From Qipengyuania sp. SS22 (GTDB lineage: Bacteria; Pseudomonadota; Alphaproteobacteria; Sphingomonadales; Sphingomonadaceae), in contig NZ_CP107048.1 of NCBI RefSeq assembly GCF_025736935.1, positions 434,001-498,000 on the forward strand: DNA of 64,000 nucleotides. The letters run 5' to 3'. The notes beneath the pieces were generated by a model. The model was not told where the DNA came from and searched no databases. It saw only the letters and a program-made list of their open reading frames with translations. Made by a program: the position numbers and the translations under genes. This document shows, in pieces, positions 44,760 through 52,456 of the stretch; position 1 is the stretch's first letter; each line of letters begins with the position of its first letter.

Positions 44760-45110
44760 ATGACGGACACTTTCACCGCCCTTTCCGATCCCACGCGGCG
44801 GCTCCTGCTGGACCGGCTGAGCGAAACGGGTGGGCTGACACTGTCCGACCTTGCCGAAGACCTGCCGATGACGCGGCAGGCGGTGGCCAAGCACCTCGCC
44901 GTGCTCGAGGCAGCCGAACTGGTCGCCTCCGAGCGCGACGGGCGGTGCAAGCGGCATTATCTCAACCCGGTGCCGCTGGCCAAGATCGCGCGCCGCTGGC
45001 TGGGCCGGTTCGAGGAGGTTCCGCTGGCCGCGATGTCGGGTTTTCACGGACCTGCGGGCGAGCGGCGCGTGGCGCAAACACAGGGGTGCGGGGGAGCGGC
45101 TCATTCATAG
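44760..45110 (+). CDS. ArsR/SmtB-family winged-helix regulator
   Basis: 116 aa. A single winged helix: FTALSDPTRRLLLDRLSETGGLTLSDLAEDLPMTRQAVAKHLAVLEAAELVASERDGRCKRHYLNPVPLAKIARRW. The metal-box Cys pair (ELCVCDL) is absent, so it is more like the ArsR group that represses lipid or glyoxalase-type genes. It is convergent with the VOC-family gene and their stops overlap by 10 bp. In many alphaproteobacteria such an ArsR gene sits beside an SRPBCC or VOC gene, but here the target is not proven. Confidence 0.86.
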   Translation: MTDTFTALSDPTRRLLLDRLSETGGLTLSDLAEDLPMTRQAVAKHLAVLEAAELVASERDGRCKRHYLNPVPLAKIARRWLGRFEEVPLAAMSGFHGPAGERRVAQTQGCGGAAHS

Positions 45111-45472
45111 CTGACCACCTCGAACTCGATCCCATCCCAGTCGAAGAAATAGAAGCGGCGCCCGGGATCGTAATCGTCGTGCCCGAACGGTTCGAGGCCA
45201 TGCGCGACGACGGTTCCTTCCGCCGCATCGAGATCGTCGACGGTGAAGGCGAGATGGTTGAGCGGATGGCCCTTGGCGAAACCGCCCGCGACATGATCGC
45301 CAGTGTAAAGCGCGATGTAATCGTGGCTGGCCCCGATATGGACCGAGCGGCCGTATTTCTGTGAAGGTCCGCGCCAGCGCTCCTCCCAGCCGAGCAGGTC
45401 CTTGAGCAGCGCGGCGCTGCGTTCGGGGTCGGTAACCGAAATATTGGCGTGTTCGAGGCGGCCTGTCGCCAT
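45101..45472 (-). CDS. VOC-family (glyoxalase/bleomycin-resistance fold) protein
   Basis: 123 aa. LEHANISVTDPERSAALLKDLLGWEERW and the C-terminal PGRRFYFFDWDGIEFEVVSYE fit the VOC fold; the metal-binding His (about 8 in LEHAN) and terminal Glu (FEVV) are present, with HLAFTVDDLDAAEGTVVAHG in between. A glyoxalase-like dioxygenase or lyase is possible. It is convergent with an ArsR gene and divergent from soxR. A promoter with a SoxR-type box lies about 70 bp upstream, so it is a likely redox-responsive gene. Confidence 0.86.
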   Translation of the reverse strand: MATGRLEHANISVTDPERSAALLKDLLGWEERWRGPSQKYGRSVHIGASHDYIALYTGDHVAGGFAKGHPLNHLAFTVDDLDAAEGTVVAHGLEPFGHDDYDPGRRFYFFDWDGIEFEVVSYE

Positions 45473-45537
45473 GGTGCATCTCCTGTTTCGAAGCGGCCTG
45501 CCATGGTTCGGCCCGCCGCTCGGTTGCGATGCACAGC

Positions 45538-45568
45538 TCTATGCAACTTCAACTTCACTTGAGGTCAA
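45538..45568 (-). promoter_or_regulatory. MerR-type promoter with an embedded SoxR box, driving the VOC gene
   Basis: Read leftward, TTGACC (-35, 45563-45568) and CATAGA (-10, 45538-45543) are separated by 19 bp, the extended spacing of MerR-family promoters. Within it, CCTCAAGTGAAGTTGAAG (45547-45564) matches 15 of 18 positions of the E. coli soxS box CCTCAAGTTAACTTGAGG and, as there, begins inside the -35. The soxR gene starts 28 bp to the right, divergently. Confidence 0.78.
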
Positions 45569-45595
45569 GCTTCAATTGCCCTATCACTCTGATCG

Positions 45596-46033
45596 ATGAA
45601 TGCGAACGACCATCTCAGCATCGGCGATCTGGCGCGCCGAACGGGCCTCTCTGCCTCCGCCATCCGCTTTTACGAGGACAAGGGGCTGATCGAGTCGTTC
45701 CGCACCACGGGCAACCAGCGGCGTTTCCTGCGCAGCGATATCCGGCGCCTCAGCTTCATCCTCATCGTCCAGAAACTGGGGCTCTCGCTCGAGGAAATCG
45801 GCGAGCACCTGCGCAGCCTGCCCAAGGGGCGCAATCCTTCCAGTTTCGACTGGTGGAAGATCAGCGAAGCGATCCGCGAAAGCCTCGACCGCCGCATTGA
45901 GCAACTGCAATCGCTCCGTGACAATCTTGACGGTTGTATCGGCTGTGGCTGCCTCAGCCTGAAGACCTGCAAGCTCTACAACCCCGACGACATTGCTGCC
46001 GAGGGTGGGCCGGGACCGCGGGTTCTGCGGTAG
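45596..46033 (+). CDS. soxR: Redox-sensitive transcriptional activator SoxR
   Basis: 145 aa MerR-family protein. The N-terminal helix-turn-helix and wing read LSIGDLARRTGLSASAIRFYEDKGLIESFRTTGNQRRFLRSDIRRL. The dimerisation helix follows. The [2Fe-2S] ligands are C114, C117, C119 and C125 in GCIGCGCLSLKTC, the CX2CXCX5C pattern unique to SoxR. It activates oxidative-stress or redox-active-compound genes by untwisting a 19-bp promoter. A matching box exists in the divergent promoter of the adjacent VOC gene. No soxS gene is present, as expected outside enterics. Confidence 0.95.
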   Translation: MNANDHLSIGDLARRTGLSASAIRFYEDKGLIESFRTTGNQRRFLRSDIRRLSFILIVQKLGLSLEEIGEHLRSLPKGRNPSSFDWWKISEAIRESLDRRIEQLQSLRDNLDGCIGCGCLSLKTCKLYNPDDIAAEGGPGPRVLR

Positions 46034-46092
46034 AAACTGCCCGGGGCGATAATCGCCGAAAAGCAGCGCAGTACCATCAATTTTGTCCCATG

Positions 46093-46138
46093 CCTTGCCA
46101 TGCAAGGTACCATGCAATAGATACCTTGTATGGCAAGG
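46093..46138. promoter_or_regulatory. Two CCTTG-N5-CAAGG dyads in the padR promoter and start
   Basis: CCTTGCCATGCAAGG at 46093-46107 and CCTTGTATGGCAAGG at 46124-46138 lie 31 bp apart, about three helical turns. Together they also form a larger 17-bp inverted repeat with one mismatch. The right dyad covers the padR ATG (46130). They are probable PadR operators. A third copy lies upstream of the CPBP gene. Confidence 0.75.
46095..46123 (+). promoter_or_regulatory. Candidate padR promoter giving a leaderless mRNA
   Basis: TTGCCA (46095-46100), 17-bp spacer, TAGATA (46118-46123). Transcription would start about seven bases later, at the padR ATG itself. No Shine-Dalgarno precedes that ATG. The -35 lies in the left dyad and the start site in the right one. 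Confidence 0.5.
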
Positions 46139-46495
46139 AACTCTACCGATTCGGGTGACCCGACTGCGCGCTGGGAAGTACAGTTGCGCAAGGGTGTGCT
46201 CGAATTCGTGATCCTCCTGAGCCTGCGGGAACGTGAGCACTACGGCTTCGAGCTGGTCCAGACACTTACCGAAAGCGCGCGCATCGATGTGCCTGAGGGG
46301 ACGATTTACCCACTTCTCCTGCGCCTTGCGAAAGATGGGCTGATCCAGTCCGAATTGCGCCAGGGCGAGGGCGGCGCACCGCGGAAGTATTATACGCTGA
46401 GCCCACAAGGGCGCAAAATTCTCGAAGCGATGATCCCGCGCTGGCGACTGTTGTCGTCATCGGTCGATCGTCTGCTCGACGGGAGGAAATCATGA
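46130..46495 (+). CDS. PadR-family transcriptional regulator
   Basis: 121 aa. The winged-helix PadR domain reads LRKGVLEFVILLSLREREHYGFELVQTLTESARIDVPEGTIYPLLLRLAKDGLIQSEL, with GAPRKYYTLSPQGRKILEAM as the wing and start of the C-terminal helix. EGTIYPLLxRL is diagnostic of PadR. Its stop overlaps the next ATG. The gene start sits inside a dyad and no ribosome site is visible, so it may be leaderless and autorepressed. Confidence 0.93.
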   Translation: MARNSTDSGDPTARWEVQLRKGVLEFVILLSLREREHYGFELVQTLTESARIDVPEGTIYPLLLRLAKDGLIQSELRQGEGGAPRKYYTLSPQGRKILEAMIPRWRLLSSSVDRLLDGRKS

Positions 46496-47073
46496 CCGTG
46501 ACCTTCGACCATCCTGCCGCCCGTGAAATGTGGGACGCGTATTTCGACGAAGTCGACCAGCTGCTGGCACCGCTCGGCCCCGATGGGCGCGAACTGCGCA
46601 GCGATCTCGAAATGCATTTGCGCGATAGCCTGGCGAATGGCGACAGCGCGGGCGACGAGGCAGACAGGATGGCGCATGCTCTCGACCGCCTCGGTCGCCC
46701 CATCGAGTACCTCAGGCCGCTGCTGGCCGACAGCTATCTCGACCGCGCTTCAAGCACTTATAACCCCGTTACGATCGGCAAAGGGCTGTTCCATACGCTG
46801 CTGTCCGGAAGCGGAAAGGTGCTGGCCGGAGCCGGCTTTGCATTGGGGTACCTTACGCTGGCCATCTTCGTCGCCATTGCGCTGTCCAAGCCGTTCTGGC
46901 CGGACAATGTGGGTGTATTCCGCTTTCCTGACGGAGAGATTGCCGCAGGGATCGTGAGCGACACCGCTGGAGCGCAAGAACTGATCGGCGGGTGGGCGAT
47001 CCCTATCGCGCTGGGCCTCGCGGCGCTGACGTACATTCTCCTGACCAAAGCGTTGCGCAGACTGCTGCGCTGA
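46492..47073 (+). CDS. HAAS-type membrane protein paired with PadR
   Basis: 193 aa. The N-terminal half is helical and acidic (EMWDAYFDEVDQLLAPLGPDGRELRSDLEMHLRDSLANG, ADRMAHALDRLGRPIEYLRPLLAD), as in HAAS/DUF1700 proteins encoded next to PadR regulators, where this domain senses or transmits a signal. Two membrane segments lie at about 112-133 (AGAGFALGYLTLAIFVAIAL) and about 166-187. It is coupled to padR (ATGA overlap), with GGGAGG as a ribosome site. The role is inferred from synteny: a PadR-controlled membrane partner. Confidence 0.8.
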   Translation: MTVTFDHPAAREMWDAYFDEVDQLLAPLGPDGRELRSDLEMHLRDSLANGDSAGDEADRMAHALDRLGRPIEYLRPLLADSYLDRASSTYNPVTIGKGLFHTLLSGSGKVLAGAGFALGYLTLAIFVAIALSKPFWPDNVGVFRFPDGEIAAGIVSDTAGAQELIGGWAIPIALGLAALTYILLTKALRRLLR

Positions 47074-47095
47074 GCCCCTTCGATTTATCCAATAA

Positions 47096-47110
47096 CCTTG
47101 CAATACAAGG
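47096..47110. promoter_or_regulatory. Third CCTTG-N5-CAAGG dyad, before the CPBP gene
   Basis: CCTTGCAATACAAGG matches the two dyads at the padR promoter in both arms. It overlaps the AAGGA ribosome site of the CPBP gene (start at 47120/47123), so a bound regulator could block transcription or translation there. It lies 22 bp after the HAAS-like gene stop. Confidence 0.7.
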
Positions 47111-47122
47111 ATACTAACTGTG

Positions 47123-47995
47123 ATGCCTCCAGAAGACAGTCGGCCTACGGCCTTCCCATGGTCCTTCGTCATCCTGACCTATGCGTTAAGCTGGTCGACA
47201 TGGTTGCTCGGTTGGTACGCGCTGGGCCAGCCCGACGAGATGAGCGGATCGAGCGCGATTGTGCCGGTGATTTTCGCCGGATCTTTCGGCCCCGGGCTCG
47301 CCGCAGCGATCCTGACTGCGCGGCAGGGGTGGGGCCCGTTAAAGCAGTGGCTGGGTTCGTTCGTCCGTTTTCGTTGCGGATACCGCGCCTACGTCGCGGC
47401 GTTCCTGCCGTTTCCGCTCGCCGTTGTATTGCTGACCGTGCTGTTCGGATACGAACCCATAATCGACCAGGGCGGTGGTCATCCAGCCGCTGCTTTCTAC
47501 CTGACCATCTTCCCGATGGCGATCGTCAACGGGCTGGCAACAGTGCTCATGGGTGCGGGCCCGTTGGGTGAAGAAGGTGGCTGGCGCGGGTACATGCTGC
47601 CGCGGCTGCTGGAGAAATTCGGCGAGATCCCCGCTTCGTTGATCGTCGGCGTGGTCTGGGCGCTGTGGCACTTGCCGGTCATGGCCATGTTCCCCGATTG
47701 GCGCGGGGGCATGGATTTCTGGACCTACCTGCCGCTCTACGTCGGAAGCGTGATCGCGCTTTCCTTCCTGATGACGCGGATATGGGCAATCGGTCGCGGC
47801 AGTCTCGTTCCGGTGATCTGGCTGCACGGCATCATCAATGCCATTGGCAGCATGGCATTCGAGAAGAACGTCTGGGCGAGCGGCTGGTCGGAAGAATTCG
47901 GTATCGTCCTCTTTATGGCCGCGGCGATGATCGCATGGCTGGTGCTTACCCGCACAAAACCCGAATTGATCGCGTCGAGATATCCACGCGAATGA
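47123..47995 (+). CDS. CPBP-family intramembrane glutamic protease (CaaX-like)
   Basis: 290 aa with about eight membrane helices. The active-site motifs are GPLGEEGGWRGYMLPRLLEKFG (Glu-Glu of motif 1, with Arg), SLIVGVVWALWHLPVMAMF (His of motif 2), and IWLHGIINAIGSMAF (His/Asn of motif 4). The family includes CaaX prenyl proteases and bacteriocin-immunity proteins; the substrate is unknown. ATG 47123 is used; GTG 47120 is closer to the AAGGA site. It shares the regulatory dyad with padR, so the padR-HAAS-CPBP genes are probably one regulon. Confidence 0.88.
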   Translation: MPPEDSRPTAFPWSFVILTYALSWSTWLLGWYALGQPDEMSGSSAIVPVIFAGSFGPGLAAAILTARQGWGPLKQWLGSFVRFRCGYRAYVAAFLPFPLAVVLLTVLFGYEPIIDQGGGHPAAAFYLTIFPMAIVNGLATVLMGAGPLGEEGGWRGYMLPRLLEKFGEIPASLIVGVVWALWHLPVMAMFPDWRGGMDFWTYLPLYVGSVIALSFLMTRIWAIGRGSLVPVIWLHGIINAIGSMAFEKNVWASGWSEEFGIVLFMAAAMIAWLVLTRTKPELIASRYPRE

Positions 47996-48001
47996 GATGA
48001 T

Positions 48002-48030
48002 CCGCCCCGTTCCGAAATGGTGCGGGGCGG
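48002..48030. terminator. Bidirectional hairpin between CPBP and sixA
   Basis: An 8-bp GC stem (CCGCCCCG with CGGGGCGG) with a 13-base loop lies between two convergent genes. It has no strong T-tract on either side. Confidence 0.45.
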
Positions 48031-48032
48031 GC

Positions 48033-48560
48033 CTAGTACTCCGGCCCCAGCTCCGCATCGAGATCGCGGGGCCGGGCGAAGTGCGACAGCACGCCGCAGC
48101 CGGTGCGCAGGTCGGCCCAGTCGTCGATATCGAGCTCGAACACCGCATAGGCAGCGGTGGGAAACTTGACCTTCGCCTCGTCGTACAGCGCGTTTTCCTG
48201 CTTGGGCGCGACCAGTTCGAACAGCATGTCGCCGAGGCCGGGATTGTGGCCCGACAGCAGCAGCGCAGCGCCATCGCCGCCCTTTTCGCGGATTACGTCC
48301 ATGATCGTGTCGGTCCCGGCGAGATAGAGCCTCTCGTCCCACTGCGGTTCCATTTCGGGTAGTGCTTCGGCCAGCGTGGCCTTCACCCTTTGCGCGGGGC
48401 TGGCGAGCAGGCGATCCCATTTGACGCCATGCGCGCGGATATGATCACCGATAACCTGCGCACCGCGCCGCCCGCGATCGTTCAGACCGCGATCGAAATC
48501 GCGCTTGTCGCTCTGTCCCCAGTCGGACTTGGCATGACGCAGCAGGCCGAGGATCTTCAT
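48033..48560 (-). CDS. SixA-like histidine phosphatase
   Basis: 175 aa of the phosphoglycerate-mutase-like fold. KILGLLRHAKSDWGQSDKRDFDRGLNDRGRRGAQVIG carries the catalytic RHAKS, and LLLSGHNPGLGDML gives the second His. SixA dephosphorylates phosphohistidine proteins such as ArcB in E. coli; a general phosphohistidine or nucleotide phosphatase role is inferred here. ATG 48560 is chosen because it opens the conserved first strand. The gene lies 10 bp after the helicase stop, same strand. Confidence 0.88.
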   Translation of the reverse strand: MKILGLLRHAKSDWGQSDKRDFDRGLNDRGRRGAQVIGDHIRAHGVKWDRLLASPAQRVKATLAEALPEMEPQWDERLYLAGTDTIMDVIREKGGDGAALLLSGHNPGLGDMLFELVAPKQENALYDEAKVKFPTAAYAVFELDIDDWADLRTGCGVLSHFARPRDLDAELGPEY

Positions 48561-48570
48561 GCGCGCGTCA

Positions 48571-51207
48571 TCACTGGGGCAGGGTCTCCGCTGTCGAAAG
48601 GTCGGGGCTAACAACACCCTCGGTGACGCGCTGTAAAGCCTCTTCGAGTGTCAGCCGCGTGACGGGGGTGCCTTCGGGAAAGGCGGACAACAGCCGGCTG
48701 GGGAAGGCGGGTGATAGCACTACGAAATGCCCCGCATCCTCGCGCGTGCGGATCAGCCGGCCGAAGGCCTGCGCCAGCCGCGCGCGGATGATGCGGTCGT
48801 CATAGCGCTTGGCGCCGCCTTCCTGTTCCGCCGCGGCAGCGCGGCGCGCGCGGTGCAGGATTGTGGGCCGCGGCCAGGGCACGCTTTCCATCACCACGCA
48901 GCGCAGGCTCCGGCCGGGCACGTCGACCCCGTCGCGCAGCGCATCGGTGCCGAGCAGGCTGGCGCGCGGATCGTCGCGGAAGATGTCGGTCAGCGTGCCG
49001 GTGTCGATTGGATCGACATGCTGGGCATAGAGCGGCAGGCCGGCGCGCGCGAGCCGGTCGGCGATCCGGCCATAAACTGCGCGCATCCGCCGGATCGCGG
49101 TAAACAATCCCAGCACCCCGCCATCGCTTGCTTCGATCAGCCGGGCATAGGCGCCCGCCAGCGCGGGAATGTCGCCCTTGCGGATATCGGTGACGATCAG
49201 CACTTCGGCGCGCCCGGCATAATCGAAGGGACTTTGCGCCTCCGCCGTCTTCGGCATCAGTTCGAGGTGCGGTGCGCCGCTCTTGGCGATGGCATGCGCC
49301 CAGTCTGGTCCGCTCTCGTCGCGATCGGTCAGCGTGGCGCTGGTGACCATCACGCCATGCGCAGGTTCGAGCACGACCTTGGCGAAGGGTTTCATCGGGT
49401 CGAGCCAGTGGCGATAGATCCCGACGTCGAATTCGCGCGCATCGTTGCGGTCGACCTGCAGCCAGTCGACGAATTCGGGATCGGCCGGGCCGCCGAGCCG
49501 GGAGAGCAGCGCTTCCCAGGCAGCGATCAGATCGATCCGCCAGGCGAGCGAATGCCGCGCGCCCTCGATCCGCGCGCGCCCCTGGCCATCGAGCCAGTCG
49601 GGCGCATCCTCGACCACCGCCTCCAGCCGTCCGGCCAATTTGAGCAGCGGCGTGCGGATACCCGCCAGCGCCTGCGCGGCGGTGCCTGCGGCTTCGACCA
49701 GTTCGCCGGGTAGCTGCGCGGTCTCGGTCTCGATGCCATAGCCCATTTCGAGCCCGCTTTCGTCGCGCGCGAAAGTGGTCGCGCGGACGGCCGCGAGCAA
49801 TTCCTCGATTGGCCCGATGGGGCCGCTTTCGGCCAGCCGCCCGAGCCAGCCATCGGAGGGCAGGGCATTGGCAGCTTCGACCGCCGCCTCCACCGCTTTG
49901 CCGCCGGCATCGTCATAGCTGGCGACATCGGCGAGACGCGCGGAAAGGCCCCGGCGGCGTCCACGGCTGTTCTTCTCGGGGCCGATGATCCAGCGCCTCA
50001 GCTCGATCGCCTCCTGCCCGGTCAGTGCGGCGGAAAAGGTGCTGTCGGCGGCATCGAAGACGTGGTGCCCTTCGTCGAACACGATCCGCGTCGGGCGCGT
50101 GGCGGCATCACGTCCGCGTGCGGCATTGACCATTACCAATGCGTGGTTGGCAATGACGAGATCGGCCTGCGCGGCATTGCGCGCGCTGCGTTCGATAAAG
50201 CACTTCCGGTAATGCGGGCACCCGGCATAGACACACTCGCCGCGCTGGTCGGTCAGCGCGGCGATCCCGCGCTTGCGGAACAGCGTGCCCAGCCAGCCGG
50301 GCAGATCGCCGCCGATCATGTCGCCATCCTGCGAATAGGCAGCCCAGCGCGCGACCAGATGCGCGAGGATCGCAGGGCGCCCCGCGAAACCGCCCTGCAA
50401 GGCGTCCTCCAGATTGAGCAGGCACAGATAGTTCTCGCGCCCCTTGCGCACCACGACGGGGGGCGAGCCGTCGGCGCGGCTGGCGGGCCATGCGCGGCGA
50501 CTTTCCTGGCGCAGCTGGCGCTGGAGGTTCTTGGTATAGGTGCTGACCCAGACGGTGCCGCCCGATCGCTCCGCCCACAGCGAGGCGGGGGCGAGATAGC
50601 CCAGCGTCTTGCCGATCCCGGTACCCGCTTGCGCGAGCAAGACATGCGGCCGCTTCTGGCTGTCGCGCGGGCCGAAGACATGGCCGGCACCCTTCGAAAA
50701 CGCCCGCTGGCCCTCGCGCCGTTCCGCGCCTTCGCCGGTCAACCGTTCGAGCTGTGCCTCGATCTCGGGCTCGTCGATCAGTACTTGCGCTGGCTGCGGG
50801 CGATCGGGAGTCTCCTCCCATTCGGGCAGCCGCGAAAAAAGCCATTTCTCCGCCCGATCGGGTCTTTTGATATGCGGCGCGAGCACGCCTGCCCAGGGCC
50901 AGCGCAGCCGCGCCAGCGATTGCAGCGAGGACCACGCCCCTTCGCGCTGCGACCAGTCCTCGCTCTCGCAGGTCGCAACCAGGACGCCCGCCGCCTGTTG
51001 TAGCAGCAAGGGCACGCCGGCATCGTCCGCCGGCTCCTCCAGCCCCAGCGCATGCGCCAGCCCCTTGGGGGTGGGCACGCAGAAGGTCGCCGGATGGACG
51101 AAAGCGAACAGCTCGAGCAGGTCCAGCCCCGACAGGTCGGGATAGCCAAGCCTGCTCGCCACCAGCGGCGCATTCATCAGCAATTGTGGCGTATCGGCCG
51201 CGGCCAT
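48571..51207 (-). CDS. DinG/XPD-type ATP-dependent DNA helicase
   Basis: 878 aa superfamily-2 helicase with an iron-sulfur domain. Walker A is LLAQAGTGIGKTLGYLAP; the DEAH-like box is RIVFDEGHHVFDAAD. Between them lie Cys residues in ENYLCLLN and RGECVYAGCPHYRKCF, four ligands of the [4Fe-4S] cluster typical of DinG/XPD. The C-terminal half has VMTSATLTDRDESG, SLLGTDALRDGVDVPGRSLRCVVMESVPWPRP and RLAQAFGRLIRTREDAGHFVVLSPAFPSRLLSAFP, including the arginine-finger motif. The N-terminal 200 residues are an extra domain. ATG 51207 is used. Function is DNA or R-loop unwinding. Confidence 0.9.
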   Translation of the reverse strand: MAAADTPQLLMNAPLVASRLGYPDLSGLDLLELFAFVHPATFCVPTPKGLAHALGLEEPADDAGVPLLLQQAAGVLVATCESEDWSQREGAWSSLQSLARLRWPWAGVLAPHIKRPDRAEKWLFSRLPEWEETPDRPQPAQVLIDEPEIEAQLERLTGEGAERREGQRAFSKGAGHVFGPRDSQKRPHVLLAQAGTGIGKTLGYLAPASLWAERSGGTVWVSTYTKNLQRQLRQESRRAWPASRADGSPPVVVRKGRENYLCLLNLEDALQGGFAGRPAILAHLVARWAAYSQDGDMIGGDLPGWLGTLFRKRGIAALTDQRGECVYAGCPHYRKCFIERSARNAAQADLVIANHALVMVNAARGRDAATRPTRIVFDEGHHVFDAADSTFSAALTGQEAIELRRWIIGPEKNSRGRRRGLSARLADVASYDDAGGKAVEAAVEAANALPSDGWLGRLAESGPIGPIEELLAAVRATTFARDESGLEMGYGIETETAQLPGELVEAAGTAAQALAGIRTPLLKLAGRLEAVVEDAPDWLDGQGRARIEGARHSLAWRIDLIAAWEALLSRLGGPADPEFVDWLQVDRNDAREFDVGIYRHWLDPMKPFAKVVLEPAHGVMVTSATLTDRDESGPDWAHAIAKSGAPHLELMPKTAEAQSPFDYAGRAEVLIVTDIRKGDIPALAGAYARLIEASDGGVLGLFTAIRRMRAVYGRIADRLARAGLPLYAQHVDPIDTGTLTDIFRDDPRASLLGTDALRDGVDVPGRSLRCVVMESVPWPRPTILHRARRAAAAEQEGGAKRYDDRIIRARLAQAFGRLIRTREDAGHFVVLSPAFPSRLLSAFPEGTPVTRLTLEEALQRVTEGVVSPDLSTAETLPQ

Positions 51208-51508
51208 GACTGCTTCGCCCTTCGAACAGCCGCGCGTCGAACCGTTCGGATCGCGCAGCCAGGTGCCGGCGTGGCTGGCATGAAGAGCGGGGAGGGGCAG
51301 CAAATGGCTCACGCAAAAGACCATGTAAGGGAGGGAACGAAAAGTAAACAGAGGGCGGCGAGACTATGCCAAGAGCGTTTCGGTTCATCGCAAGCGGTCG
51401 GTGCTTGGCCGTGAAACGGTTTTAAGAACATGTGTTATATCAGAGATTTAGAGTTTTCTGAACGTCAGATGACAGGAACTGTGGCGAAATCATGCCCGTT
51501 CTATTGGC

Positions 51509-52456
51509 ATGACCAAGACCCGCCATATGATCGCCAGCGCCCCTATCGCGATTGCCGCGATGGCCGCGCTCCATACACCAGCCGCCATGGCTCAGGAAGC
51601 GTCACCGATCGTGCTCGATGTTCCGGCGCCGACACCTGCCGCATCGCCCGCACCGATCGTGCTTTCGGCGCCAGAGCCTGCTCCGATCGTGATCGACCTG
51701 CCCGAGGCTGAACCACTGGTCGAGCCGCCGGTCGTGAACGACCCTGCACGGGTCGCCACGACGCGCACCACGCAAACCACTCCGACGCAACCTCGTGCTG
51801 CAACTCCGGAACCCACCGCAGGTACTACGACCACCGCAGACGCGACAATTGCTCCCGCAGCTACCGCGGATCCCGTGATCTCAGCGGAGGAAACGCTTGC
51901 CCCTGTTGCGCCAAGCGCAGCGCAGCCTGCTCCTACGGCTGACGTCGTACCGGTTGAGGAGCCGGTCGGTGATACTTCAAGCGCGGCCCTGCTCTTCGCT
52001 CTGCTGGGCGCAGGCGGGATCGGTCTCGCAGCTCTCCTGCTGTTCCGCTCGCGTCGTCGCCGTCGCAGCGGCGAAACGCCGGCTATCGAACGGTCCATCG
52101 TCAGTGCGTCGCCGGTTACCGAGCGCGAACCCGCAGTGACGACGCATGCCGCCGGGACCGCCAGCGCGTGGGCGAGCACGTCGCCATCTACCGCTACCAG
52201 CGACGGCGCCGCAGTCGAGTTGCCGAGCGAACTGCCGTCGAGCCGTGCCGAGCGGGGGCGCCTGCTCCAGCGGATGATCACTGCCCGGCCTGACCGTGCC
52301 AACCCATTCGCCTCGCACAAGGCCCGTGCCAAGCGCGCCCGCCTGATCCTGCAATCGATCGGCACCCGTTTTACCGATCGCAAGCCGGGCATCGATCTCA
52401 GCCAGTATGCCAATGTCTGGCCCGAACTGCGCGGCTGGCGACCTGCGACGACCTAG
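51509..52456 (+). CDS. Exported, single-TM protein with Pro/Ala/Thr-rich repeats
   Basis: 315 aa, family not recognised. A signal peptide (about 1-28, ending PAAMAQ) leads a low-complexity extracytoplasmic segment (about 30-150) with imperfect repeats of the form SPIVLDVPAP / APIVLSAPEP / APIVIDLPEAEP. One membrane helix (about 160-180, AALLFALLGAGGIGLAALLLF) is followed by a stop-transfer RSRRRRRS and a cytoplasmic part with the basic ANPFASHKARAKRARLILQSIGTRFTDRKPGIDLSQYANVWPELRGW, which looks conserved. The upstream region is AT-rich for this genome. No Shine-Dalgarno precedes ATG 51509; ATG 51527 is an alternative. Confidence 0.75.
   Translation: MTKTRHMIASAPIAIAAMAALHTPAAMAQEASPIVLDVPAPTPAASPAPIVLSAPEPAPIVIDLPEAEPLVEPPVVNDPARVATTRTTQTTPTQPRAATPEPTAGTTTTADATIAPAATADPVISAEETLAPVAPSAAQPAPTADVVPVEEPVGDTSSAALLFALLGAGGIGLAALLLFRSRRRRRSGETPAIERSIVSASPVTEREPAVTTHAAGTASAWASTSPSTATSDGAAVELPSELPSSRAERGRLLQRMITARPDRANPFASHKARAKRARLILQSIGTRFTDRKPGIDLSQYANVWPELRGWRPATT

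Noticed and set aside
51430..51711. 93-codon frame overlapping the exported-protein gene start
   Set aside because: Its product is composition-biased with no motif; the overlapping gene has a good signal peptide.
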